This document shows, in pieces, positions 1-5,911 of a DNA stretch of 12,691 nt. The notes under the pieces were generated by a model that saw only the letters and a program-made list of their open reading frames with translations, ran no database searches and was not told the origin of the DNA. A program made the position numbers and the translations under genes. Positions within the stretch are counted from its first letter, which is position 1. Every line of letters starts with the position of its first letter. Source of the stretch: JAHJFW01 sp964595075 (GTDB lineage: Bacteria > Patescibacteriota > Patescibacteriia > 2-12-FULL-60-25); the NCBI GenBank assembly GCA_964595075.1, contig CAZQNT010000031.1, forward strand, positions 1 to 12,691, read 5' to 3'.

Positions 1-20
1 GAGTTCCGCAGTGAGATAAG
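1..20. repeat. Fragment related to the atpE-atpF palindromic element
   Basis: Bases 1-20 match, at 19 of 20 positions, the reverse complement of 2690-2709 inside the large atp palindrome. The fragment lies 28 bp beyond the atpA stop codon and is cut by the window edge, so the element probably continues to the left, between atpA and the expected gamma gene. Whether a full hairpin exists there cannot be seen. Confidence 0.6.
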
Positions 21-48
21 TCATATTTCATAAATGTGATGCCCGCAT

Positions 49-1566
49 TTACACTGTAGCGTTAAAAGTTTCCGTGAATTCACCGATCGACTCTTTCAAC
101 GACTCTTCAATTTCAGGTTCAAGCAGACCGGCTTTTTCCAATTTTGCAAGCCATTCCGGTGGGGCGGTTCGCAAAAATTCACGAAAACCATCTTCCCATT
201 CCTTGATTTTTTCTACGGGTATCGCGTCGAGATGCCCGCGAGTTACAGCGTAAAGCAACGAGACTTGCACCGCCATGTCCATTGGTTCGTATTGCGGCTG
301 TTTCAATGCTTCGACCGTACGTCGCCCGCGCTCGATCTGCTTTCGAGTAGCTTCATCAAGATCCGTAGCGAATTGCGCGAACGCCTCAAGCTCGCGGAAT
401 TGGGCGAGGTCAAGTCGGAGCTGTCCCGAAACTTTTTTCATAGCTTTCGTCTGCGCCGCTCCTCCAACGCGAGAGACCGAAAGACCGACGTTAACGGCAG
501 GGCGAATTCCTTTATAAAAAAGGTCGCCCTCAAGATATATTTGACCGTCAGTGATTGAGATGACGTTTGTTGGGATGTATGCGGAGACGTCACCGGCTTG
601 AGTTTCAATTATAGGCAAGGCCGTGATTGAGCCGCCTCCTGAATCAGCATTACGGCGGCAGGCGCGCTCTAGGAGTCGCGAGTGAGAATAGAAGATATCG
701 CCCGGATACGCCTCGCGTCCCGGCGGCCGTCTAAGCAGCAATGAGATTTCACGATAAGCCCAAGCGTGTTTCGAAAGATCGTCGTAAACGATCAAAACAT
801 CCTTTCCTTTGTCCATGAAATACTCGCCGACGGCGCATCCCGCATACGGAGCGAGATATTGAAGCGACGCCGGAGACGATGCGCCGGCAAGAACGATCAC
901 GGTGTACGCCATCGCATCGTGCTTTTCCAGTCTTGAAACTATCTTCGCAATTTTGGATTCCTTCTGGCCGATCGCGACGTAAATACAAATTACATCCTTC
1001 CCCTTTTGGTTGATTATAGTATCGATCGCAAGAGCGGTTTTACCAACCTGACGATCTCCTATGATGAGCTCGCGTTGGCCGCGTCCGATCGGGATCATGG
1101 CGTCAACCGCTTTAATCCCCGTCATCAAAGGAACGCTGACCGGTTCGCGAGACATGACCCCCGGCGCAACGCGTTCGATGGGATAAGTCTCTTTTGATTT
1201 CAAGTCCCCTTTTCCATCCATCGCCTCACCAAGCGGAGTAATAACACGTCCGACAAGTTCATCCGAAACCGGAATCGAAAGAATGCGCCCGGTTGACTCG
1301 ACGGTTTGTCCCGCGCGAATTCCTTGCGTGTCGCCCAAAACCATCGCTCCCACGCGCTCTTCTTCGAGGTTCAGCGCAACTCCCGATACTCCGCTTTCAA
1401 AACGAAGCATTTCCATGGCTTTGGCCTGCGAAAGTCCGGTGATGGAGACAATGCCATCTCCTACGTCTCTAACCGTTCCGATCTGACTCGTCAATAGTTT
1501 CGGATCGAATTTTTCGATCTGCTTGCGAAGAAGATCGGCGATCTTGGTTGCGTGTGTTTTTTCCAT
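49..1566 (-). CDS. atpA: F1Fo ATP synthase subunit alpha
   Basis: Alpha subunit of the F1 head, which alternates with beta and forms the non-catalytic nucleotide sites of ATP synthase on the cytoplasmic face of the membrane. From the chosen ATG the protein is 505 residues, close to the usual family length. Visible motifs are the P-loop GDRQVGKT (residues 170-177), the DELVGRVITPLG segment (102-113) and SRVGGAAQ with the conserved arginine at 366 that reaches into the catalytic site. An in-frame TTG at 1593 would add nine residues (MKWPYKHKN), but it overlaps atpH and the extension does not look like the family, so ATG 1566 is preferred; it lies 4 nt after the atpH stop. No clear Shine-Dalgarno precedes it, suggesting translational coupling. 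It is the last complete atp gene here; gamma should follow beyond position 1. Identification is very secure. Confidence 0.98.
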   Translation of the reverse strand: MEKTHATKIADLLRKQIEKFDPKLLTSQIGTVRDVGDGIVSITGLSQAKAMEMLRFESGVSGVALNLEEERVGAMVLGDTQGIRAGQTVESTGRILSIPVSDELVGRVITPLGEAMDGKGDLKSKETYPIERVAPGVMSREPVSVPLMTGIKAVDAMIPIGRGQRELIIGDRQVGKTALAIDTIINQKGKDVICIYVAIGQKESKIAKIVSRLEKHDAMAYTVIVLAGASSPASLQYLAPYAGCAVGEYFMDKGKDVLIVYDDLSKHAWAYREISLLLRRPPGREAYPGDIFYSHSRLLERACRRNADSGGGSITALPIIETQAGDVSAYIPTNVISITDGQIYLEGDLFYKGIRPAVNVGLSVSRVGGAAQTKAMKKVSGQLRLDLAQFRELEAFAQFATDLDEATRKQIERGRRTVEALKQPQYEPMDMAVQVSLLYAVTRGHLDAIPVEKIKEWEDGFREFLRTAPPEWLAKLEKAGLLEPEIEESLKESIGEFTETFNATV

Positions 1567-1570
1567 ATTT

Positions 1571-2104
1571 TTATGCTTGTAAGGCCATTTCAAGGCGTTT
1601 CATTTTTCCTAATATGCTCGCGTCGTGCCGAACGTCTCCGATATCCATCATGAATCCTCCGAGAAGATTTGGTGAAACATATTCTGTCATGGTTACGTTT
1701 TTCGGATCCAATCCAACGGCGCGAGTAAGTTTATTTTTATCTGAATCCGTCATATGAAACGCGGACGTAATCCGAAGTTCGGATAATCCCGCTCGCGCCG
1801 CGGCTCGCCGTAGAAAATCCACGAATCGCGAAGCGTGTTGGAGCTCTCCGCGTTCGATAAGAAGAAGGAATGCGTTGACCGAAAATTTATGTGCCGTTGA
1901 ATGCAGGGCCTCGTTAAACATCTCGATCCTCTTTAACTCCGGAACGGAAACGCGGCAAAGCGCTTGGCGAACATCAGAATTTTCCTCCAACGCCGCGGAG
2001 ATCTCGATGCAATCCTGCACCACTTTTGCGAGCACTCCTTCTTCCGCCGCTTGTGCTGCAAGCGATCGCGCCAGTTGTGTGATAAATGGTGAGGTTTTTG
2101 CCAT
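1571..2104 (-). CDS. atpH: F1Fo ATP synthase subunit delta (OSCP homologue)
   Basis: Delta subunit, the peripheral-stalk cap joining subunit b to the top of the alpha3beta3 head. The protein is 177 residues, typical for the family. It has an N-terminal helical domain and a C-terminal part with the usual features: a segment reading ELRITSAFHMTDSDKNKLTR, then a conserved glycine region (SPNLLGGFMMDIGD, about residues 144-157) and a final helix. The position between atpF and atpA is the classical one. Only 2 nt separate its ATG from the atpF stop and 4 nt separate its stop from atpA, so the three genes are almost certainly co-translated. A purine-rich GGAAGAGATGGAAAAG stretch lies just upstream inside atpF and could act as a weak ribosome binding site. 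Sequence divergence is normal for this poorly conserved subunit. Confidence 0.95.
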   Translation of the reverse strand: MAKTSPFITQLARSLAAQAAEEGVLAKVVQDCIEISAALEENSDVRQALCRVSVPELKRIEMFNEALHSTAHKFSVNAFLLLIERGELQHASRFVDFLRRAAARAGLSELRITSAFHMTDSDKNKLTRAVGLDPKNVTMTEYVSPNLLGGFMMDIGDVRHDASILGKMKRLEMALQA

Positions 2105-2106
2105 AA

Positions 2107-2625
2107 TCAGGACTTTTCCATCTCTTCCATTCCTTTTTTGATTAACTGGCGAGACGTTTCCTCATCGGTTCCAGTGAGAATCTTTTTCACGCCTTCAGAC
2201 ACGATTTCCGCAACTTCCTTTTTCAAATTATTAAACGCCTGCGTCCGCTCATCCTCAAGACGTTTCGCGTGATCTTCGCGTAACTTTTCCAATTCGTCCT
2301 TCGTTTTTTCAACCTGTTGACTTTGAAGCGCGAGCGCTCGTTCGCTCGCCTGTTCAATAATTTGATGCGCTTCAGTTTTCGCTTGTCGGATGACCGCGGC
2401 TTTTTCTTTTTTCATTTCTTCCATTTGTTTCGCGGCATCCTCGGAAAAAGCCAGACCGTCGCTGATTTTCTTTTCACGTTCGTCCATTTTAGCGAGAAGC
2501 GGTTTATACGCAAGCTTCCATACTGCAAAGGCGACAATCGCGAAGTTCGCCAATTGCATAATAAAAAGCTTCCAGTTTATTCCGAGCGCTCCTAGTACGC
2601 CGGTTGGTTCGATTGGTGCTGACAT
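2107..2625 (-). CDS. atpF: F1Fo ATP synthase subunit b
   Basis: Subunit b, the membrane-anchored stator stalk that holds the F1 head against rotation. The 172-residue protein has the expected plan: a short N-terminus, one hydrophobic segment (about residues 18-39, NWKLFIMQLANFAIVAFAVW), the cytoplasmic-side KPLLAKMDEREKKI motif (41-54), then a long charged helix rich in Lys, Glu and Ala suited to a right-handed coiled coil with a second b copy, and a C-terminal delta-binding end. Length and composition match bacterial AtpF; there is only one b-type gene in view. It ends with TGA 2 nt before atpH. Upstream, a 164-bp gap with a large palindrome separates it from atpE, far longer than the other spacers of this operon. 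No Shine-Dalgarno is evident before the ATG. Confidence 0.96.
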   Translation of the reverse strand: MSAPIEPTGVLGALGINWKLFIMQLANFAIVAFAVWKLAYKPLLAKMDEREKKISDGLAFSEDAAKQMEEMKKEKAAVIRQAKTEAHQIIEQASERALALQSQQVEKTKDELEKLREDHAKRLEDERTQAFNNLKKEVAEIVSEGVKKILTGTDEETSRQLIKKGMEEMEKS

Positions 2626-2674
2626 GGCTGTGTGTTGGTTAGGGCTTTCATTCTCGCCCCGATGCTATTGTAAG

Positions 2675-2759
2675 CATGCTATGCAAAAATACTTATCTCG
2701 CTGCGGAACTCGCTTCGCTCAAACAGTCCTCGCTGCGATAAGTATTTTTGCATAGCATG
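2675..2759. repeat. Large palindromic element between atpE and atpF
   Basis: Perfect 23-bp inverted repeat: the arm at 2675-2697 (CATGCTATGC then AAAAATACTTATC) pairs with 2737-2759. The 39-nt loop contains a smaller palindrome (GCGAAGCG region) and the direct repeat TCGCTGCG (2698-2705 and 2730-2737). A related stretch (GAGTTCCGCA then GTGAGATAAG) opens the window at 1-20, so this is a repeat family and not an ordinary terminator. No T-run follows it in either direction of use. Inside the operon it could act as an mRNA-stabilising 3' end for atpE or as a partial attenuator. Confidence 0.85.
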
Positions 2760-2789
2760 ATTACTTTATATAGGAGCGATTAGAAAACC

Positions 2790-3008
2790 TTATAGTGTGA
2801 ATACGACAACCAGCGCGTAAATGGCGATAGCTTCGGCGAACGCGGCTCCAATCAACATCGGAACGAAAAGTTTTCCGGTTGATTCCGGATTTCGGCCGAT
2901 CGATTCCATAGCTTTTGCGACGATGTTTCCGATCGCAAGCGCCGGAGCAAAACCGCCAATCGCGATGGTCGCGCCTTTGACGATTATTTTGATGGATTCT
3001 GCATCCAT
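2790..3008 (-). CDS. atpE: F1Fo ATP synthase subunit c (proteolipid)
   Basis: Subunit c, which oligomerises into the ion-translocating rotor ring of Fo. The 72-residue hairpin protein has two hydrophobic helices joined by the polar loop RNPE (residues 39-42). The ion-carrying carboxylate is Glu59 (AAFAEAIAIY) in helix 2. The positions that bind sodium in Na+-type rings (Gln in helix 1, Ser/Thr after the Glu) are here Ile and Ala-Ile, so proton coupling is inferred. The gene lies between atpB (113-bp spacer) and atpF (164-bp spacer with a large palindrome). These long spacers set this high-copy subunit apart from its tightly packed neighbours and may allow separate control of its mRNA. A 10-bp palindrome (CGGATATCCG, 3018-3027) lies 9 nt upstream of the ATG; no Shine-Dalgarno is evident. 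Confidence 0.97.
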   Translation of the reverse strand: MDAESIKIIVKGATIAIGGFAPALAIGNIVAKAMESIGRNPESTGKLFVPMLIGAAFAEAIAIYALVVVFTL

Positions 3009-3121
3009 AAGTGTATTCGGATATCCGTCGACTGTGAGGTTGGGTTTAAAGTCGCGGAATCTCCGTGGTTAAGAATGAGTGCGGCGGCTCGCCTGTTTCC
3101 AGACAAGTCCCCGTCTCGCCC

Positions 3122-3943
3122 CTAATGCGCCGGCGCGGTTTCGTGTTCATCGCCGTGCTCCGGCTTGGTCGTCGCAATGGTTAGATAAACGAGAGTCAGC
3201 AGCGAGAAGACCGTGGCTTGAACAATCCCGACGATGATTTCCAGAAACATAAACGGAACAGGGACTCCGAACGAGATCAGACCGGAAATAACCGTGATTA
3301 AAACTTCACCGGCGAAAATATTTCCGAACAACCTCAGAGATAATGAAATCACTTTCGCGACTTCCGACAGGAGCTCGATCAGACCTACAACGAACTCAAT
3401 TAAAGCTGTCACGATGTTCATTGGTTTGAGAGAAACGATTGCGCGATAAAGCGTTCCGATTTGTATGAATTTGTTCCAGTGGACGAAAAATCCGATTGTG
3501 AATATCCCGATGAGGTGAGAGCCGATTACCGCGATGACTGCCATTGCGAGAGTTAGATTCAAATCGCTGTTTGCGGATCGCAAAAACGGTACGAGAAGCA
3601 TTTCGCCTTTGTGCAACTGCCAAATTCCGATAGTTCCGGTACCAGGCAAAAGCCCCATCCAATTTGATACGAGTATAAAAAGGAAAAGCGTTCCGACGAT
3701 CGGGAAAAAGCGTTTTGATTTTGCGCGGTCGTTCGTGACTTGATCAAAGAAACCGAGCAAAGATTCAAGTACCATCTCCGCAGCGTTTTGCAGACGGCCG
3801 GGTTTATCCTTAACTCGTGTTCGGATAATGAGCGCGATCGTGACAAAAAGAATTACGGCTAACGTTGAATTGATGTACGCGTTCGTGATCGGAAAAGATC
3901 CGATCGAGAAAAGCGGTTCGGCCGCGACTGGAGGGATTTCCAT
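3122..3943 (-). CDS. atpB: F1Fo ATP synthase subunit a
   Basis: Subunit a, the membrane stator channel through which ions reach and leave the c-ring. The 273-residue protein has several hydrophobic segments (about 24-42, 80-100, 128-152, 175-200, 210-228 and 230-258). The hallmark SLRLFGNIFAGE motif (202-213) carries the essential arginine, Arg204, equivalent to E. coli Arg210. The conserved NWMGLLPG (94-101) and a late helix with Gln242 (GIVQATVFSLLTLVYL) are also present. The C-terminus is a short His/Glu-rich tail (KPEHGDEHETAPAH). The ATG begins 2 nt after the atpZ-like stop, implying translational coupling; no Shine-Dalgarno is visible. Downstream is a 113-bp spacer before atpE. Confidence 0.97.
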   Translation of the reverse strand: MEIPPVAAEPLFSIGSFPITNAYINSTLAVILFVTIALIIRTRVKDKPGRLQNAAEMVLESLLGFFDQVTNDRAKSKRFFPIVGTLFLFILVSNWMGLLPGTGTIGIWQLHKGEMLLVPFLRSANSDLNLTLAMAVIAVIGSHLIGIFTIGFFVHWNKFIQIGTLYRAIVSLKPMNIVTALIEFVVGLIELLSEVAKVISLSLRLFGNIFAGEVLITVISGLISFGVPVPFMFLEIIVGIVQATVFSLLTLVYLTIATTKPEHGDEHETAPAH

Positions 3944-3945
3944 GA

Positions 3946-4182
3946 TTAGAGATTTTTTGCGATTTTTCTGCCTTTTTTAGTTACGATATATGCAGTTACT
4001 CCAAGAGAGAGGAATAAGCCGATGACCAGAAACGTCGGCGAGACGCCGAATTTTCGATCAAGCCAACGTCCGGAAAGAGCGAATAACGTCGTCGGAATAG
4101 CGATGGACAGAAGGATATCGGCGACTATTCCGATGGCCTCCCACTTGCGCGGACCACTTATATCCGTTGGTTTTTCCGACAT
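3946..4182 (-). CDS. AtpZ/AtpI-family accessory protein of ATP synthase
   Basis: Small two-helix membrane protein at the head of the atp operon. From ATG 4182 it is 78 residues: a cytoplasmic N-terminus (MSEKPTDISGPRKW), helix 1 (about 15-38), the linker SGRWLDRKFGVSPT (37-50) that is typical of the AtpI/AtpZ group, helix 2 (51-68) and a basic end (KKGRKIAKNL). Members of this family sit first in atp operons and have been linked to c-ring assembly and to Mg2+ or Ca2+ transport; which role applies here cannot be told. A longer reading starts at TTG 4224, but that TTG forms part of the likely -35 box, so the transcript would begin downstream of it; hence the shorter start. The stop is 2 nt from atpB. 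AtpI and AtpZ cannot be told apart safely by eye. Confidence 0.85.
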   Translation of the reverse strand: MSEKPTDISGPRKWEAIGIVADILLSIAIPTTLFALSGRWLDRKFGVSPTFLVIGLFLSLGVTAYIVTKKGRKIAKNL

Positions 4183-4195
4183 AAAAGGCGCGAAG

Positions 4196-4224
4196 ATAAT
4201 ACCTTTATTATCTCGACGCGTCAA
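4196..4224 (-). promoter_or_regulatory. Predicted sigma70-type promoter of the atp operon
   Basis: On the minus strand TTGACG (4219-4224), a 17-nt spacer and TATTAT (4196-4201) form a near-consensus promoter, each box having one mismatch. Transcription would begin near 4189, leaving a leader of roughly 7 nt before ATG 4182 and no room for a Shine-Dalgarno site. The assignment rests on box match and spacing only. Confidence 0.7.
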
Positions 4225-4269
4225 TTGTTAAAAAATTGTTAAAAAATTACCAAATAATCACAGTCCAGT

Positions 4270-4301
4270 GTCATTCCCCCGATGGCCATCGGGGGAATGA
4301 C
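4270..4301. repeat. Perfect 32-bp palindrome (solitary REP-like unit)
   Basis: A perfect palindrome with arm GTCATTCCCCCGATGG, lying 17 bp past the tatD stop and upstream of the atp promoter. The same palindrome, whole or nearly so, closes the two 94-bp elements at 5808-5901 and 8370-8463, so this is a solitary end of that family. It could fold as a 3' hairpin on the tatD transcript, but no T-run follows, so classical termination is not supported. Confidence 0.85.
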
Positions 4302-4318
4302 AAAAACAAGTAATACAA

Positions 4319-5158
4319 TCAAATCCTAAACAATTTTCTCGCATTCTCCGTACTAACCCCCTCTATCTCTTGTACATCAACATTTCTCAAAGTCGCGATT
4401 TCCTTTGCCACGTATTGTACGAACGACGGCTCATTACTCTTTCCGCGAAAAGGGATCGGAGCCAACCATGGCGCGTCTGTTTCAATAAGAAATCGATCTG
4501 ATGGGATGCGACGGATTACGTCGCGATATACGGGTTCTTCCGAAACGGATTTTTTCTGCGAGAATGTAATTATACCTGTGAAGGAAAGGTGAAGTCCGAG
4601 ATCGAGAAGTGGTTTCGCGTCGCTCCAAGGTCCTACGAAGCAATGGACGACTCCGCGGATTTGACCGTGTTCGGAGACGAAATCTTGTAAGATTTTAGTG
4701 AGTTGCGGAAAAGCGTCTCGGCAATGTATTACAACGGGAAGATCCAGTTCACGCGCTAAATCCAGATGATCCCTAAACACTCGAGTCTGGAGAACTTCCG
4801 CCTCCGCGCGATTTCTGTCCGCATCGATTCTATAAAAATCCAAACCAGTTTCTCCAATCGCAACGACTCGCTTGTCCGACTTCGCAAGTTCAGTTAGACG
4901 ATCGAGATTATATTCACCGACTTTTCCTTCCGCCTCATCCTCGAACGAACTCGTGAGATGTTCCGGATGATAACCGACCGTCGCCCACACTCTCGACTCG
5001 TTGCGAGCAAGATCAATCGCCGCCGCGCTCGTCCCCTCTCCGGTGCCAACGGCGATAGCCCACACCTCATCCTTTTCCATGCGCGACAAAACCGCCTTAC
5101 GTTCGTCGGCTGATTTGATTAACTGCAAATGGCAATGGGAATCGAAGAGGCGAGGCAT
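4319..5158 (-). CDS. tatD: TatD-family metal-dependent hydrolase (putative DNase)
   Basis: Metal-dependent hydrolase of the TatD/YcfH family, TIM-barrel enzymes of the amidohydrolase superfamily; characterised members are DNases active on single-stranded or damaged DNA. The 279-residue length is slightly above the usual 255-265. All metal-site signatures are present: DSHCHL (Asp6, His8, His10), GETGLDFY (Glu103), VIHCRDA (His145), VHCF (His172) and ETDAPWLAP (Asp228). The C-terminal NARKLFRI is typical of the family. There is no signal peptide, so it is cytoplasmic. It is transcribed in the same direction as cvpA, metG and rsmI, but each gap holds a palindromic element, so operon membership is uncertain. 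A palindrome follows its stop by 17 bp. In many bacteria tatD lies next to metG, and it is only one gene away here. The exact in vivo substrate cannot be read from sequence. Confidence 0.95.
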   Translation of the reverse strand: MPRLFDSHCHLQLIKSADERKAVLSRMEKDEVWAIAVGTGEGTSAAAIDLARNESRVWATVGYHPEHLTSSFEDEAEGKVGEYNLDRLTELAKSDKRVVAIGETGLDFYRIDADRNRAEAEVLQTRVFRDHLDLARELDLPVVIHCRDAFPQLTKILQDFVSEHGQIRGVVHCFVGPWSDAKPLLDLGLHLSFTGIITFSQKKSVSEEPVYRDVIRRIPSDRFLIETDAPWLAPIPFRGKSNEPSFVQYVAKEIATLRNVDVQEIEGVSTENARKLFRI

Positions 5159-5176
5159 TGGTAATTAAATTCGTAT

Positions 5177-5269
5177 GTCATTGCGAGGAGGCTTGTGCGA
5201 CGTGGCAATCTTTTGAAGGAGATTTACTCTGAAAGATTGCCACGTCGCCTGCTGGCTCCTCGCAATGAC
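5177..5269. repeat. 93-bp inverted-repeat element (GTCATTGCGAGG family)
   Basis: Imperfect inverted repeat with ends GTCATTGCGAGGAG and CTCCTCGCAATGAC and inner arms GCGACGTGGCAATC and GATTGCCACGTCGC around a loop near 5216-5231. It fills the gap between cvpA (stop only 4 bp away) and tatD. The arms differ only in a short interior patch of about six or seven bases. It looks like a non-autonomous palindromic element of the REP/REPIN or small MITE type; no coding capacity is seen. A related single arm lies at 7491-7510. Confidence 0.85.
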
Positions 5270-5273
5270 TTTA

Positions 5274-5756
5274 TTAGATCACGAATTTCATCAGAAAATT
5301 AAACCCATCCGCGAAAATGTTCGCCATGAACGCGCCGTCTAGCCACTTCAACGCTTCCGGAAACGCGGTCGTTGTTTTGAGTACCCAAATTATCCCGCCG
5401 ATCATTACGATTCCTTCCGCCGCGCCCGCGACGACTCCTGCGAGTTTGTTTATAGTCTTGATAATGGGGAGCATCGTGATGATTCGAAAAGTAACTTCCA
5501 GAATATGCGCGGCAAGTCCGACTGCGCGGCTGGCTATGCCGAAGATCGCGACAATGGCTATGAGTTGAGACCAATTGGCTGGCAAAAATTTTGCTATGAT
5601 TCCTGTAATCGGCGCCGACCAAGACCTTGCAAGAAAAAATCCCGCGGCTGCCCCAAGGAGCCGCCCAATAGTCTGAATCAACCCGTCTTTATAACCGGCG
5701 GCGATAAAGCCGAGAAAAGCGAGAACGATTACTGCGTTTACGATTAGGGACGTCAT
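5274..5756 (-). CDS. CvpA-family membrane protein
   Basis: Integral membrane protein of 160 residues with four hydrophobic segments (roughly 3-22, 28-50, 63-90 and 105-128). It fits the CvpA (colicin V production protein) family: an early GYKDGLIQTIGRLLG motif (about 21-35) and the later INKLAGVVAGAAEGIVMIGG segment (102-121), equivalent to the conserved Asn-Arg/Lys-x-x-G...G...G pattern of the family. Despite the name, CvpA homologues are widespread in bacteria that make no colicin and have been linked to envelope homeostasis; no specific role can be assigned here. It lies between metG and tatD on the same strand, with palindromic repeats on both sides. The stop codon is 4 bp from the 5177-5269 element. 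No strong Shine-Dalgarno precedes the ATG. Confidence 0.85.
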   Translation of the reverse strand: MTSLIVNAVIVLAFLGFIAAGYKDGLIQTIGRLLGAAAGFFLARSWSAPITGIIAKFLPANWSQLIAIVAIFGIASRAVGLAAHILEVTFRIITMLPIIKTINKLAGVVAGAAEGIVMIGGIIWVLKTTTAFPEALKWLDGAFMANIFADGFNFLMKFVI

Positions 5757-5807
5757 ATAAATTATTGTCAGTTTCGTTAGTTTTGTCGTTTTACGCGGGC
5801 TTTTTTT

Positions 5808-5901
5808 GTCATCCTCGCGGAGGCGGGGATCCAGACCGTGAAGATCTTATTCCTTTTATTCCGAGGAAATGGATTCCCCCGATGGCCATCGGGGGAATGA
5901 C
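5808..5901. repeat. 94-bp palindrome-ended element, copy A
   Basis: Starts GTCATCCTCGCGGAGGCGGG and ends with the GTCATTCCCCCGATGG-type palindrome. An inverted copy of the same 94-bp length is at 8370-8463, differing at about six positions, all in the central part. The element lies 10 bp beyond the metG stop codon and upstream of cvpA. Each end is itself a short palindrome, as in paired REP (REPIN-like) elements. On the minus strand its hairpins would fall at the 3' end of the metG message. Confidence 0.9.
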
Positions 5902-5911
5902 ATGGATAATA

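Noticed and set aside
1567..1593. TTG start extending atpA by nine residues
   Set aside because: The extension overlaps atpH, is unlike the family N-terminus, and ATG 1566 gives the normal 505-residue protein.
3009..3121. Small gene or riboswitch in the atpB-atpE spacer
   Set aside because: Only a 10-bp palindrome (3018-3027) is visible; no plausible short coding frame with a start signal and no recognisable riboswitch pattern.
4270..4301. Classical rho-independent terminator of tatD
   Set aside because: The palindrome is strong but no T-run follows on the minus strand, and the same sequence recurs as part of a repeat family.
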